Positions 35,051 to 43,458 of a stretch of DNA of 64,000 nt are shown piece by piece. The notes below the pieces were generated by a model, which searched no databases, was not told where the DNA came from, and worked only from the letters and a program-made list of their open reading frames with translations. Position numbers and translations under genes: made by a program. Source of the DNA: WTFV01 sp965203525 (lineage in GTDB: Bacteria > Acidobacteriota > Vicinamibacteria > Vicinamibacterales > UBA8438); assembly GCA_965203525.1 (NCBI GenBank), contig OZ241898.1:124001-188000 (forward strand), written 5' to 3'. Each line of letters starts with the position of its first letter. The first letter of the stretch is position 1.

Positions 35051-36307
35051 ATGACCATGACTCTTCGGAACGCCGCCGTACGATCGGCCGCCGGCGCGGA
35101 CCCGCGCGGAACGACGCGCCGCCCCGCGCCGCCTCCCGGGAACGCCGTGGCGCGGTCGATCGCCGGCGCCGCCGGCTCGTCGCCCGGCTGCCGCACACCT
35201 GCCCGGCTCGGGAACACCGCCGCGCGGTCGATCGCCGGCGCCTGCATCGCGCTGGCGGCCGCCGTCGGCGTCCTCGGCGCGGATCCGGCCGCCGCGCAGC
35301 AGCAGGCGCCCCGCTACGAGCTCGATCCCCTCTGGCCGAAGCTGCCGTTCGGAGACCGGTGGCTCACCGGCGGTCTCGGCGGGATGTGCGTCGGCGGCGG
35401 GGATCGGATCTTCATCCTCAACCGCCGCAACGTCGTCCCCGCGGATCTCGACGGCGCCCGCTTGGCGCCGCCGGTCATCGAGCTCGACGCGGGGGGCGAC
35501 GTGGTCCGGGGCTGGGGCGATCCGGCGCGGATCGGCGACCGGCTGCACGACTGCCACGTCAACGCCGACGGCAGCCTGTGGATCGTCGCGGCCGGGACCG
35601 GGGTGGTGCGGAGGTACTCCGGCGACGGCGCCGAGCTGTTGCAGCAGATCGGCGAGACGGGCCGCTACGACTCGTCGGACGGCACGCGCGCCGGGCGGCC
35701 GCTCAACTCCGGTCGCGCGCAGTTCTTTCTGCCGGCGAGCCTCGACGTCGACGAGGCGACCGGCGACGTCTACGTGGCCGACGGCGAGACCCCGGCCGGC
35801 AACTACCGGATCGCGGTGCTCGACCGCGACGGGAAGTTCCTCCGCCAGTGGCCGCTCCACCGGACCGCGGCGGAACGGGACGTCACGCCGCTGCCGCACT
35901 GCCTGCGCGTGTCCGGCGACGGCCTGGTCTACGTCTGCGACCGGCAGGCGGACCGCATTCAGGTCTTCGACCGGATGGGCGCGTTCGTCCGCAACATCGA
36001 CTTGCCGTTTCACCCCGTGACCCCGCGCGACGCCGCCCGCGCCGGCACCCGCGGCACCGCGGTGGCGCTGGCGTTCTCTCCCGACCCGGAGCAACGCCTG
36101 CTGTTCGTCCTCAACCAGAACAGCGTGCGGGTCGACGTCCTCGACCGGCGGAGCGGCGCGGTGCTGGCCAGCTTCGGCGGCGGCCCGGGGCGCTACCGCG
36201 GGCAGTTCACGCTGCCGCACGGCATCGGCGTCGATTCGGCCGGCAACGTCTACGTGGCGGAGCAGGAGGGGCGGCGGATCCAGAAGTTCGTGCCCGTCGC
36301 CAGATAG
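35051..36307 (+). CDS. Exported six-bladed beta-propeller (NHL / peptidyl-glycine lyase-like)
   Basis: The 418-aa protein has an extended N-terminus (about 75 residues) and then NHL-type blades with repeats such as DGSLWIVAAGTGVVRRYSGD, GDVYVADGE and GNVYVAEQEGRRIQKF. The fold matches peptidyl-alpha-hydroxyglycine lyase-like and SMP-30-like propellers. The signal core is IALAAAVGVLGADPAAAQ. The N-terminal part before it is a 24-residue repeat (N-A-V-A-R-S-I-A-G-A) made by the 72-bp DNA duplication. AGGAG lies before ATG 35051. The gene's 3' end is also multiplied downstream. Confidence 0.75.
   Translation: MTMTLRNAAVRSAAGADPRGTTRRPAPPPGNAVARSIAGAAGSSPGCRTPARLGNTAARSIAGACIALAAAVGVLGADPAAAQQQAPRYELDPLWPKLPFGDRWLTGGLGGMCVGGGDRIFILNRRNVVPADLDGARLAPPVIELDAGGDVVRGWGDPARIGDRLHDCHVNADGSLWIVAAGTGVVRRYSGDGAELLQQIGETGRYDSSDGTRAGRPLNSGRAQFFLPASLDVDEATGDVYVADGETPAGNYRIAVLDRDGKFLRQWPLHRTAAERDVTPLPHCLRVSGDGLVYVCDRQADRIQVFDRMGAFVRNIDLPFHPVTPRDAARAGTRGTAVALAFSPDPEQRLLFVLNQNSVRVDVLDRRSGAVLASFGGGPGRYRGQFTLPHGIGVDSAGNVYVAEQEGRRIQKFVPVAR
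35066..35250. repeat. 72-bp-period repeats in a signal-peptide coding region
   Basis: Blocks starting CGGAACGCCGCC (35066), GGGAACGCCGTG (35138) and GGGAACACCGCC (35210) each continue into CGATCGCCGGCGCC-like sequence for about 36 bp, with unrelated 36-bp stretches between. A fourth related start (TGGAACGCCGCCG) lies at 34978, 88 bp upstream and after the previous stop. Confidence 0.85.
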
Positions 36308-36525
36308 TGCGCCGCGGGGAGCCGCCGGCCGGCCGGGGAGGGGCGGCGGATCCGGAAGTTCGTGCCCGTCGCCAGATAGTGCGTCGCGGGAAGCCGCCGG
36401 CCGGCCGGGGATGGGCGCGGATCCGGAAGTTCGTGCCCGTCGCCAGTATAGTGCGTCGCGGGAACCGCCGGCCCGGCCGGGGGAGGGGCGGCGGGTCCGG
36501 AAGAGTTCGTGCCCGCCGCCCCGGA
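36266..36525. repeat. Fourfold 72-bp array at the propeller gene 3' end
   Basis: Units start at 36266 (inside the gene), 36338, 36410 and about 36483; periods 72, 72, 73. Each repeats the gene's last codons through the stop (GTTCGTGCCCGTCGCCAGATAG) and beyond. Copies decay progressively with small indels; the last is partial. The interval 36308-36551 contains nothing else. Confidence 0.9.
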
Positions 36526-36551
36526 TCCCGGGTCCTGACCGCCCGCGGCGG

Positions 36552-37340
36552 TCACTCGAAGCGCAGCTCGACGCGGCCCAGCCCCGGAAAGTCCGCCGTC
36601 AGCCGGTCCCCCGCCTCGGCCGGGTAGATGGCGTCGGTGGTGACGCCCGTGGTCACGTAGTCGCCGCGCGAGAGGGTCAGTCCATGGCGCGGAAGCTCGT
36701 TGGCCAGCCACGCCACGACCTCGAGGGGGTGGCCCAGGACGTTGCCCCCCGAGCCGGTCAGCCGTTCCTCGCCGTTGACGACGAGCCGCGTCGGCTGCGC
36801 GCCCAGGTCGAGTCCGTGCCAGTCGTCCACCGGCGCGCCGCGGATCCAGGCGCCGTGAATGGCGTTGTCCGCCGCGAGCGATTCCGGCGTGAACCGGTCG
36901 AGGCCGGCGAAGTGATGCTCGACCAGCTCGACGGACGGATACGCCGCCCCGACGCACTCGGCGATGGACCGGCGATCGTGGCCCTCCGCGATCTCCGGCG
37001 CGTCGGCCGCCATGCGGAAGCCGATCTCGACCTCGATCAGCCGGAGGACGTAGTCGGCGGCGCGCAACGTGACCCCGGACCCGTGCACGCGCGCCGCGAG
37101 CAGGCGGCCGAACACCGGGTGGCGCACGCCCAGCATGCGCTGGGCGGCGGGATTCGTCAGCGCCACCTTGTAGCCCGCCGTCCCGCCGCCCCACTGCCCG
37201 CACAGCCCGTCGACCAGCGCGGCCTGGACGCGATAGGCCGACGCGAGGTCCGGCGGCGCGAGGTCCGGCGGCAGCGCGTCCACGCGTTCATGCCGCGTGC
37301 GCAACGTCTGGAGGAACCGTGCGGTCTCGGTGGTGCTCAT
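36552..37340 (-). CDS. 2-keto-4-pentenoate hydratase / FAH-family enzyme
   Basis: The 262-aa protein from MSTTETARFL has the family sequence GYKVALTNPAAQRMLGV and acidic metal ligands in RLIEVEIGFRM. It ends DRLTADFPGLGRVELRFE. The family hydrates 2-hydroxypenta-2,4-dienoate or related acids in meta-cleavage pathways of aromatic compounds; no other meta-pathway gene is adjacent. The frame is open upstream to 37460 because the 5' end is duplicated; I use the ATG at 37340. Confidence 0.82.
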   Translation of the reverse strand: MSTTETARFLQTLRTRHERVDALPPDLAPPDLASAYRVQAALVDGLCGQWGGGTAGYKVALTNPAAQRMLGVRHPVFGRLLAARVHGSGVTLRAADYVLRLIEVEIGFRMAADAPEIAEGHDRRSIAECVGAAYPSVELVEHHFAGLDRFTPESLAADNAIHGAWIRGAPVDDWHGLDLGAQPTRLVVNGEERLTGSGGNVLGHPLEVVAWLANELPRHGLTLSRGDYVTTGVTTDAIYPAEAGDRLTADFPGLGRVELRFE

Positions 37341-37427
37341 GGCATGTCCCGCGGCCGCGACGGCCGCGGCGGATCGATGCAGGTCCGCCACCCGCGGTCT
37401 CGGCGGTGCGCATGGCGTGTCCCGCGG
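37321..37427. repeat. Duplicated 5' end of the hydratase gene, period 73
   Basis: Bases 37321-37354, which hold the CAT of the start codon, recur at 37394-37427 with a few changes (GCGGTCTCGG, CATGGC, TGTCCCGCGG). The interval is unrelated. Confidence 0.85.
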
Positions 37428-37734
37428 CGGTGGGATTCCACGGCACCAGTATACGGTCATCGGATACGATGGCCGGGCCGGGCGGGGTACACGTCAGATT
37501 TGTGAGGGACCGCCATCGGGGGGCAGGGCAGGACGAGATCGGCCGAAAACTTCAGTAGACCGACTGTTCACTGGAGGAGTCCGACCATGCCCGAGGAATC
37601 GATCGCCGCGCTTGAACAGCGCCGCGCCCACCTGTGCCAGCCAGCCACGCCGCCCGGACCAGCGCCACCGCCAGGAACGTCCCCGCGCCGCTCCGGCGGC
37701 GTGGCGAACGCCGCCAGATGGTACCATGGCGTCC
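37428..37734. other. Intergenic region with one gene fragment
   Basis: Apart from the fragment at 37587 nothing gene-like is seen. The fragment's strong ribosome site and sudden loss of coding character suggest deletion scars. Confidence 0.4.
37587..37640 (+). pseudogene. 5' fragment of a DUF6788-like gene
   Basis: GGAGGAG precedes an ATG and about 18 codons reading MPEESIAALEQRRAHLCQ. This is the usual start of small proteins I know beside transposons (M-x-E-E-S-I-A-A-L-E-Q-R-R-A-E-L). After that the expected R-x-G-S segment is missing and the sequence turns Pro-rich. Recognition is from memory. Confidence 0.4.
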
Positions 37735-38286
37735 ATGCAGGGCACGCAGCCGCGGGTCGGCTACGCCGACCTTCTGGCTCTGCCGGAGGATGGACGCCGC
37801 TACGAGATCCACGGAGGAGAACTCGTCGTGGTTCCATCGCCGCTCCCGCGTCACCAGCTAGCCGCCCGGGCGGTCTTCCTGCTGCTGCACTCGTACGCGC
37901 GCGAGACCGGCGGCGACGCCCTCTTCGCGCCGCTCGACATCGTGTTCGACGAATACGACGTGGCGCAGCCGGACGTCGTGTTCTTCCGGGCCGAACGCCG
38001 CCATCTGATCCGGCCCGACGCCGTGACGCGGCATGCGCCGGACCTCGCGGTCGAGGTGCTCTCGCCGTCCACGGCCGCGGCCGACCGGGGCGGAAAGATG
38101 CGCATGTTCGCGCGGCACGGCGTGCGCGAATACTGGATCGTCGACCCGGTCCTCGAGCGGATCGAGATTCACGCGCTCGAAGACGGCGCCTACCGGCGGG
38201 CGCAGGCGGCGTCCGGGGACGACACCGTGCGGTCGGTCCTCCTGCCGGATCTGGCTTTCCAGGCCGCGCGCGCCTTCGTCCGCTGA
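37735..38286 (+). CDS. Uma2-family (DUF820) putative endonuclease
   Basis: The 183-aa protein shows the Uma2 pattern: YEIHGGELVVVPSPLPRHQ, DIVFDEYDVAQPDVVFF and DLAVEVLSPSTAAADRGGK with acidic residues and Lys of a PD-(D/E)XK-like site, then YWIVDPVLERIEIH. Such proteins are abundant in some phyla and their role is unclear. An ATG at 37726 is an alternative start. No ribosome site is obvious. It opens the eroded defence zone. Confidence 0.8.
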   Translation: MQGTQPRVGYADLLALPEDGRRYEIHGGELVVVPSPLPRHQLAARAVFLLLHSYARETGGDALFAPLDIVFDEYDVAQPDVVFFRAERRHLIRPDAVTRHAPDLAVEVLSPSTAAADRGGKMRMFARHGVREYWIVDPVLERIEIHALEDGAYRRAQAASGDDTVRSVLLPDLAFQAARAFVR

Positions 38287-38348
38287 TGAAATCCGGGGGT
38301 CGCGCGCGGTATCATTGCGGTTGACGCGGCCCCGGCCGGCCGTTCCGC

Positions 38349-38942
38349 GTGGCGCTCGTGAAGACGCCGATCTACCTCGACTACGCCGCGACCACCCCGG
38401 CCGACCCCGCCGTCGTCGCGGTGATGACCCGTCATCCCGGGCACCCCTGCCGACGCATCAGATCGCGGGCATGGGCGAAGCGGCGCGCCTGCTCGCGAAA
38501 CGGCGCAGCCGGGACGCCTCGCACGCCCGCAGCCTGGAGCGACGTTTCCTCGACCGGCTCCGATGCGTCGAGCGGGTCGTCGTCAACGGCGACCGCGCGC
38601 ACTGCGTTCCCGGCATCGTCAACCCGCGTTTCGCCTGCGTGGAGAGCGAATCGCTCATGACGGCGCTTCCGGACCTCGCCTTTTCGACCGGATCGGCCTG
38701 CACGTCGGCGCGCATCGAGCCGTCCCACGTGCTGCGCGCGATCGGGCTGGACGACGAGGCGGCCCACGGCTCGCTGCGTTTCAGCTTCGGCCGGTTCACC
38801 ACCGCCGGCGAGGTCGACTACGCGGCGCGGCGGGTTTGGCGAGGCGGTCGCCGGGCTGCGCGCGCTTTCCCCGGACTGGCACGCGGCTTGCCTTGGATCC
38901 GATTCCCGGGCCGCGGACAACCCGGCAGGAGCGCCCGCGTGA
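38349..38942 (+). pseudogene. DndA/IscS-type cysteine desulfurase, internally deleted
   Basis: The start (IYLDYAATTPADPAVVAVM) is the N-terminus of cysteine desulfurases. It jumps near 38430 into another frame carrying the C-terminal half: PTHQIAGMGEAARL, then AFSTGSACTSARIEPSHVLRAIGL, with the active-site Cys loop, and RFSFGRFTTAGEVDYAARRV. About 200 residues with the PLP-binding Lys are missing. Near 38838 a further +1 shift occurs, after which GEAVAGLRALSPDWH would end at 38942. The C-terminal motif set fits the desulfurases used by DNA phosphorothioation (Dnd). Confidence 0.75.
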
Positions 38943-39019
38943 ACGCGCCCGCCCCACGTCCCTCCGTCGTCCCGGTCGGCACGGGAACGCACCGGATCGG
39001 GACGTCCTGGAGGTAGCGC

Positions 39020-39436
39020 ATGGATTGGCAGATGATCGGCGCGGTTGCGGCCGTGGTGGTGCCGGTCGGCGGGTTGATCGTCGGACTGGTCGTCATGTCG
39101 GTCAACCGGCAGTTCGATCTGCTCATCCAGAAGCTCGACCGGCAGTTCGGCGCGGTCAACGAGAAGTTCGGCGCGGTCAACCGGCAGTTCGGCGCGGTCA
39201 ACCGGCAGTTCAACGAAAAGTTCGACACGGTCAACCAGCAGTTCGACTCGGTCAACCGGCAGTTCGACGTGCTGCGTGCCGAAAATCGTGCGGCGCACGC
39301 GCAGATCGGCGCGAACGTCGACGGCCTGCGCGGCGACGTGGCCGGCGTGCGCGCCACCCTCGACGCACTGCTGCTCAAGCTCGTCCCGGCCGGTTCCCGG
39401 GCAGCCGGCCACCGGGAAGGAGAAGCGCGCCGATGA
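39020..39436 (+). CDS. Membrane-anchored coiled-coil protein with heptad repeats
   Basis: The 138-aa protein has one N-terminal helix (GAVAAVVVPVGGLIVGLVVM), then seven-residue repeats N-R-Q-F-G-A-V / N-E-K-F-D-T-V encoded by 21-bp DNA repeats (about 39100-39270). An amphipathic C-terminal helix follows. GGAGG lies before the ATG. It resembles small membrane-tethered coiled-coil proteins that occur near restriction or Uma2 genes; the number of heptads is probably variable. Its stop overlaps the start of the DndC-like fragment. Confidence 0.65.
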   Translation: MDWQMIGAVAAVVVPVGGLIVGLVVMSVNRQFDLLIQKLDRQFGAVNEKFGAVNRQFGAVNRQFNEKFDTVNQQFDSVNRQFDVLRAENRAAHAQIGANVDGLRGDVAGVRATLDALLLKLVPAGSRAAGHREGEARR

Positions 39437-39597
39437 CTGCCGGCAACGACGTTCCGGCCCGTCTCGCCGCGGCGCTCGACACGGTCCGCGCCGCGTTCGC
39501 CGCACCGGACGCCGAGCCCTGGATCGTCGCCTATTCCGGCGGCAAGGATTCGCTCCTGGCGGCGGTCGGGTTGGAACCGGAAGCCGTGTCGGCCTGA
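39433..39597 (+). pseudogene. DndC-like PAPS-reductase-family N-terminal fragment
   Basis: A 54-codon frame with AAGGAG before the ATG reads through PWIVAYSGGKDSLLAAV and stops shortly after. SGGKDS is the PP-loop of ATP-pyrophosphatases; the preceding W-I-V-A-Y is how DndC sulfurtransferase proteins begin this motif. The remaining ~450 residues are absent. With the desulfurase remnant it marks a dismantled DNA phosphorothioation locus. Confidence 0.6.
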
Positions 39598-39675
39598 CGG
39601 GCGGGGGAACACGCAGGGCCCGATCCATCGAGATCGGCAAGACCTGCGCGGGCGAACGAGGCCGCAAGCGCAACC

Positions 39676-41432
39676 ATGGTCGCAAGCACTGCCTGGTACG
39701 ATGCCAACGCCGAACGGATCTCGGAACGGTACGAAGCGGTGTCGTCCGAGCGCGTGCATGGCTGGTTGACGCACCTCCTCCCGGCCTCGCCGGCAACCGT
39801 CCTGGACGTCGGCGCCGGGAGCGGTCGGGATGCCGCGTGGCTGTCGGCCCTGGGGTACGACGTCGTCGCGGTGGAGCCGTCGCCCCGCATGCTGGCGCTG
39901 GCCAGGACGCGCCACGCGGGGCGACCGGTGCAATGGATCGCCGACTCGTTGCCCGCGCTCTCGCGTACGTTCCGGAGCGGTTTGTCCTTCGACGTCATTC
40001 TGCTCAGCGCCGTCTGGATGCACGTTGCGCTCTCGGACCGCGCCAAGGCGTTCCGGAAGCTGATGACCATCCTCAGCCGGGCGGTCTTCTCGTCGTTCTT
40101 CTGCGGCACGGGCCGGCCGAGGCCGGGCGCGGGTTCCATCCGGTGTCGACCGACGAGATTCGGATGCTTGCCCGGGATCACGGCGCGTTCGTGGAGCGGG
40201 AAGCCGGGGACGACGACGCCCTGGGCCGCCGCGAGGTCCACTGGACGAAGATGGCTGTCCGCCTGCCGGACGACGGCACGGGCGCGCTGCCGCTGCTGCG
40301 GCACGTCACGCTGAACGACGACAAGAGTTCCACGTACAAGCTGGGACTGCTCCGCGCGCTCTGCCGTATCGCCGACGGGGCCGCCGGAATGTCGCGGGCG
40401 GCCGGCGACGATCACGTCGCCGTGCCGATGGGGTTGCTGGCGCTGACATGGATCCGCCTCTACAAACCGCTGCTGCGCGCGGACCTGCCGCAGAATCCGC
40501 GCAACCGCGGCTGCGACCGGCTGGGCTTCGCCAAGCAGGCCTTTCGGAGGCTGGACACGGTATCCCGTCATGATCTCCGGGTCGGCATGCAGTTCTCCGG
40601 CGCCGTCGCCGCCGACCTCCACCGCGCCGTCAAGGACGCGGCCCGCACCATCACCGGCATGCCCGCGCGATACATGACCTATCCCGACGGCGTGCGGCCG
40701 ATCCTTCCCGTCCGCGGACCGGCCACGAGAGTCGGCGCCGGCCGCATCTCGCACGTCCGACTGGACGAGGAGTATCTGACCAGCTTCGGTTCGATGCACG
40801 TCCCGGCGCACCTGTGGGCGGCCGTCCAGCGTTTCGCTGCCTGGATCGAGCCCGCGCTGATCGCGGAATGGATTCGACTGACGAAGTCGTACGCCGAGCG
40901 GCAGCACCGGGTGCTCGACGACGCCCGAATCGCAGCCGCCATGACGTGGTCGGAACCGACGCGCGACGTGAGCATCGCGCGGGCGCAAGCCGCACGGCTG
41001 CTCGCGTCGCAACGTCTCCACTGCGTGTGGAGCGGCAAGCGCCTGTCGGCGAGAACCCTCGACATCGACCATTGCTTTCCCTGGACGATCTGGCCGTGCG
41101 GGGATCTCTGGAACCTGATGCCTGCCCACCGGACCGTCAATCAGCGCGAGAAACGCGATCGGTTGCCGGCGGATCGATTGTTGCGATCCGCCCAGGATCG
41201 GATTCTGGCTTGGTGGAACGCCGCGTATCGAGACGAAACGAACCCGCCGATCACGGATCGCTTCGCGCTGGAGGCGGCGGCGAGTCTTCCGGGCGTCACC
41301 CCCGGCGTGACCCCGCCCGTATTCGATCTGGACAACTGCTATTCCGCTCTGCATGTGCAGCGCCTGCGCCTGAAGCAGAACCAGCAGGTCCCCGAATGGG
41401 ACGGGAAACGCTACCTGAACCTGTCTTCCTGA
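39676..41432 (+). pseudogene. Methyltransferase-HNH nuclease fusion, one frameshift
   Basis: The first ~135 codons encode a SAM methyltransferase (VLDVGAGSGRDAAWLSALGY, VVAVEPSPRML). Near 40078 the frame must shift: the conserved P-G-G-L-L-V-V-L-L-R-H-G continues in another frame (one C short in AGCCGGG). The rest (to 41432) holds a helical middle part and a C-terminal HNH domain: CVWSGKRL, TLDIDHCFPW, LWNLMPAHRTVNQREKRDRLP. Restored length is about 585 aa. Such fusions are seen in defence contexts; this one follows Dnd remnants. Codon use in the second part looks intact, so the shift is recent or a sequencing error. Confidence 0.75.
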
Positions 41433-41469
41433 AGACGACCGAGCGCGTCGCGGAATCCGGAGGCGAACG

Positions 41470-41589
41470 ATGGCGACCACCTTCGCGGCGATGCGTGCGC
41501 GGCTCGGCGAGCCGCCGGCGGATCGACGCGCCCGCACGCCGGCGCCCGACGGCTTCCTGGCCGGCCGCCGCGACCGGGACGCCGCGTAA
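41470..41589 (+). pseudogene. Short ORF, possible start of a lost defence gene
   Basis: GGAGG sits six bases before an ATG opening 39 codons that begin MATTFAAMRARLGE. The start recalls DGQHR-domain (DndB-like) proteins, but the match is short and from memory. After codon 14 the sequence is Arg/Pro-rich. Confidence 0.3.
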
Positions 41590-41616
41590 CGGGGCGCAGC
41601 GCCGCGTGGTTCCGGT

Positions 41617-42537
41617 TCAGGCGCGCCGCGCGCCCGGCGTCTTCGCGCGGTTCAGCATCTGCTGGATCCGTTCGCCGCGGACGTTCTGCAGGTCCTCCTG
41701 AGTCTTGAGCACGATGCCCAGGGTGCGGTCGATGGTCGCCGCGTCGAGCTCTTCCCGGTCGAGCGCGACGAGGGCGGCCGCCCAGTCCAGCGTCTCCGAC
41801 ACGCCGGTCACCTTGTAGAGGTCGGCCTGCCGCAGCTCCTGCACGAAGCCGGTCACCTGCTCGGCGAGCGCCGCGGGCGCCTCCGGGACCTTCGTGGTGA
41901 TGATCCGCAGCTCCTTCTCGAAGCTCGGGTAGTCGATCCAGGCGTAGACGCAACGCCGCTTGAGCGCGTCGTGCAGCTCGCGGGTGCGGTTGGAGGTGAT
42001 GATCACGACGGGGGGCGCCGCGGCCCGGATCGTCCCGAGCTCCGGGATCGTGATCTGGAAGTCGGAGAGCAGCTCCAGCAGGTAGCCTTCGAACTCCTCG
42101 TCGGCGCGGTCGAGCTCGTCGATCAGCAGCACCGGCGGCCGAGCCCGCTCCCGCAGCGCCTGCAGCAGCGGGCGTTCGATCAGGAAGTCGGGCCCGAACA
42201 GCTCGCGGGCCCGCTCGCGGCGGTCGCGCGCCGGCTCGCCGGCCGCCTCGCCGAGCCGGATCTCGATCAACTGCCGCGCGTAGTTCCACTCGTAGACGGC
42301 GTGGTTGACGTCGAGTCCCTCGTAGCACTGGAGCCGGATGAGGTCGGCGCCGAGCGCGGCCGAGAGCACCTTGGCAACCTCGGTCTTGCCGACGCCCGCC
42401 TCGCCTTCGAGCAGCAGCGGCCGGCGCAGCTTCAGCGCAAGGTAGACGGCGGTGGCGAGGCCGTCGTCGGCGACGTACAGATGCTCCGCGAGAAGCCGCC
42501 GCAGTTCTTCAATCGACCCGGGGTCGGACGGGGACAC
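41617..42537 (-). CDS. coxD: MoxR-type AAA+ ATPase of the cox cluster
   Basis: The 306-aa protein has Walker A GEAGVGKTEV near residue 45, Walker B VLLIDELDRAD and a sensor-like IITSNRTREL. CoxD-type ATPases help insert copper/sulfur into the molybdenum centre of CO-dehydrogenase-like hydroxylases. It is the last gene of a minus-strand set coxS-coxL-coxM-coxD and begins 9 bp after coxM, so co-transcription is likely. Confidence 0.85.
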   Translation of the reverse strand: MSPSDPGSIEELRRLLAEHLYVADDGLATAVYLALKLRRPLLLEGEAGVGKTEVAKVLSAALGADLIRLQCYEGLDVNHAVYEWNYARQLIEIRLGEAAGEPARDRRERARELFGPDFLIERPLLQALRERARPPVLLIDELDRADEEFEGYLLELLSDFQITIPELGTIRAAAPPVVIITSNRTRELHDALKRRCVYAWIDYPSFEKELRIITTKVPEAPAALAEQVTGFVQELRQADLYKVTGVSETLDWAAALVALDREELDAATIDRTLGIVLKTQEDLQNVRGERIQQMLNRAKTPGARRA

Positions 42538-42546
42538 CGGGTACGC

Positions 42547-43455
42547 CTATCCGGCGCGCCCGGCCGCCGCCGCGAGGGCGCGCTGGACGTACACCGGCGC
42601 GACCGCCTTGCGGTAGCCGGCCGAGGCGAAGACGTCCCCGAGCAGGTCGTCGCCGAGGTCTCCCGACACGGCGGCGGCCGCCGCGGCGAACGTCTCGTCG
42701 GAGAGCGGCTGGTCCTTCAGGGCCGCCTCGACGGCGCCGCAGCGCGTCGGCTTCGGCACCAGGCCGCCGATCGCCACCGCCGCCTCCGCGCAGAGCGCCT
42801 CCCGCGGCTCGCCCTTGAACTTGGACATCCAGCCGCCGCCCCGCGTGCCGGTGGCGAGCGAGACGGCCACGCCGATGACGGCGTAGCGCGAGGCCGGGTG
42901 GGAGAACTTGACGTAGGCGGTGCCGCGCCGATCGGCCGCCGGGACCCGGATGGAGGTCAGCACGTCGTTCTCGCGTAGCGAGGTCGTCATGACGCCGGTG
43001 ATGAAGTCGGCGACGCCGACCGTGTGCTCGCCGTCCGGTCCGGCCACGGTCAGCGTGGCCCCGAGCGCGGCCAGCACCGTCGGCAGGTCCGACGCGGGGT
43101 CGGCGTGGGCCAGGTTGCCGCCGATGGTGCCGCGGTTGCGGACCGCGGGGTCGCCGATCTGGCCGGCCGCCTCGGCGAGCGCCGCGGCGTGTTTCCGGAC
43201 CGCGTCCGACGCGGCGAGCTCCGCGTGCGTCGTCAGGGCGCCGATACGCAGCCCGTCGCCGTCGGACGCGATGCCGCGCAGCTCCGCGATGCGCCCGACG
43301 TCGATCACCGCGCCCGGCGCCGCCAGGCGCAGCTTCAGCAGCGGGATCAGGCTGTGGCCGCCAGCGAGGAGCTTCGCGCCGGGATGCGCGGCGAGCAGCC
43401 GGCCCGCCTCGGCCACCGAGTTGGCGCGGTAGTAGTCGAAATCGGCAGCAAACAT
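42547..43455 (-). CDS. coxM: CO-dehydrogenase-like FAD subunit
   Basis: The 302-aa medium subunit has FAD-binding motifs AGGHSLIPLLKLRLA (residues ~32-46) and TIGGNLAHADPASD (~110-123). It passes electrons from the 2Fe-2S subunit to the acceptor through FAD. It starts MFAADFDYYRANS, 3 bp after the large-subunit stop. Confidence 0.9.
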   Translation of the reverse strand: MFAADFDYYRANSVAEAGRLLAAHPGAKLLAGGHSLIPLLKLRLAAPGAVIDVGRIAELRGIASDGDGLRIGALTTHAELAASDAVRKHAAALAEAAGQIGDPAVRNRGTIGGNLAHADPASDLPTVLAALGATLTVAGPDGEHTVGVADFITGVMTTSLRENDVLTSIRVPAADRRGTAYVKFSHPASRYAVIGVAVSLATGTRGGGWMSKFKGEPREALCAEAAVAIGGLVPKPTRCGAVEAALKDQPLSDETFAAAAAAVSGDLGDDLLGDVFASAGYRKAVAPVYVQRALAAAAGRAG

Positions 43456-43458
43456 GGC

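Noticed and set aside
35066..36525. 36-bp repeats with 36-bp intervals as CRISPR arrays
   Set aside because: Repeats differ between loci, lie within coding sequence in frame, reach only 2-4 units and no cas gene is present.
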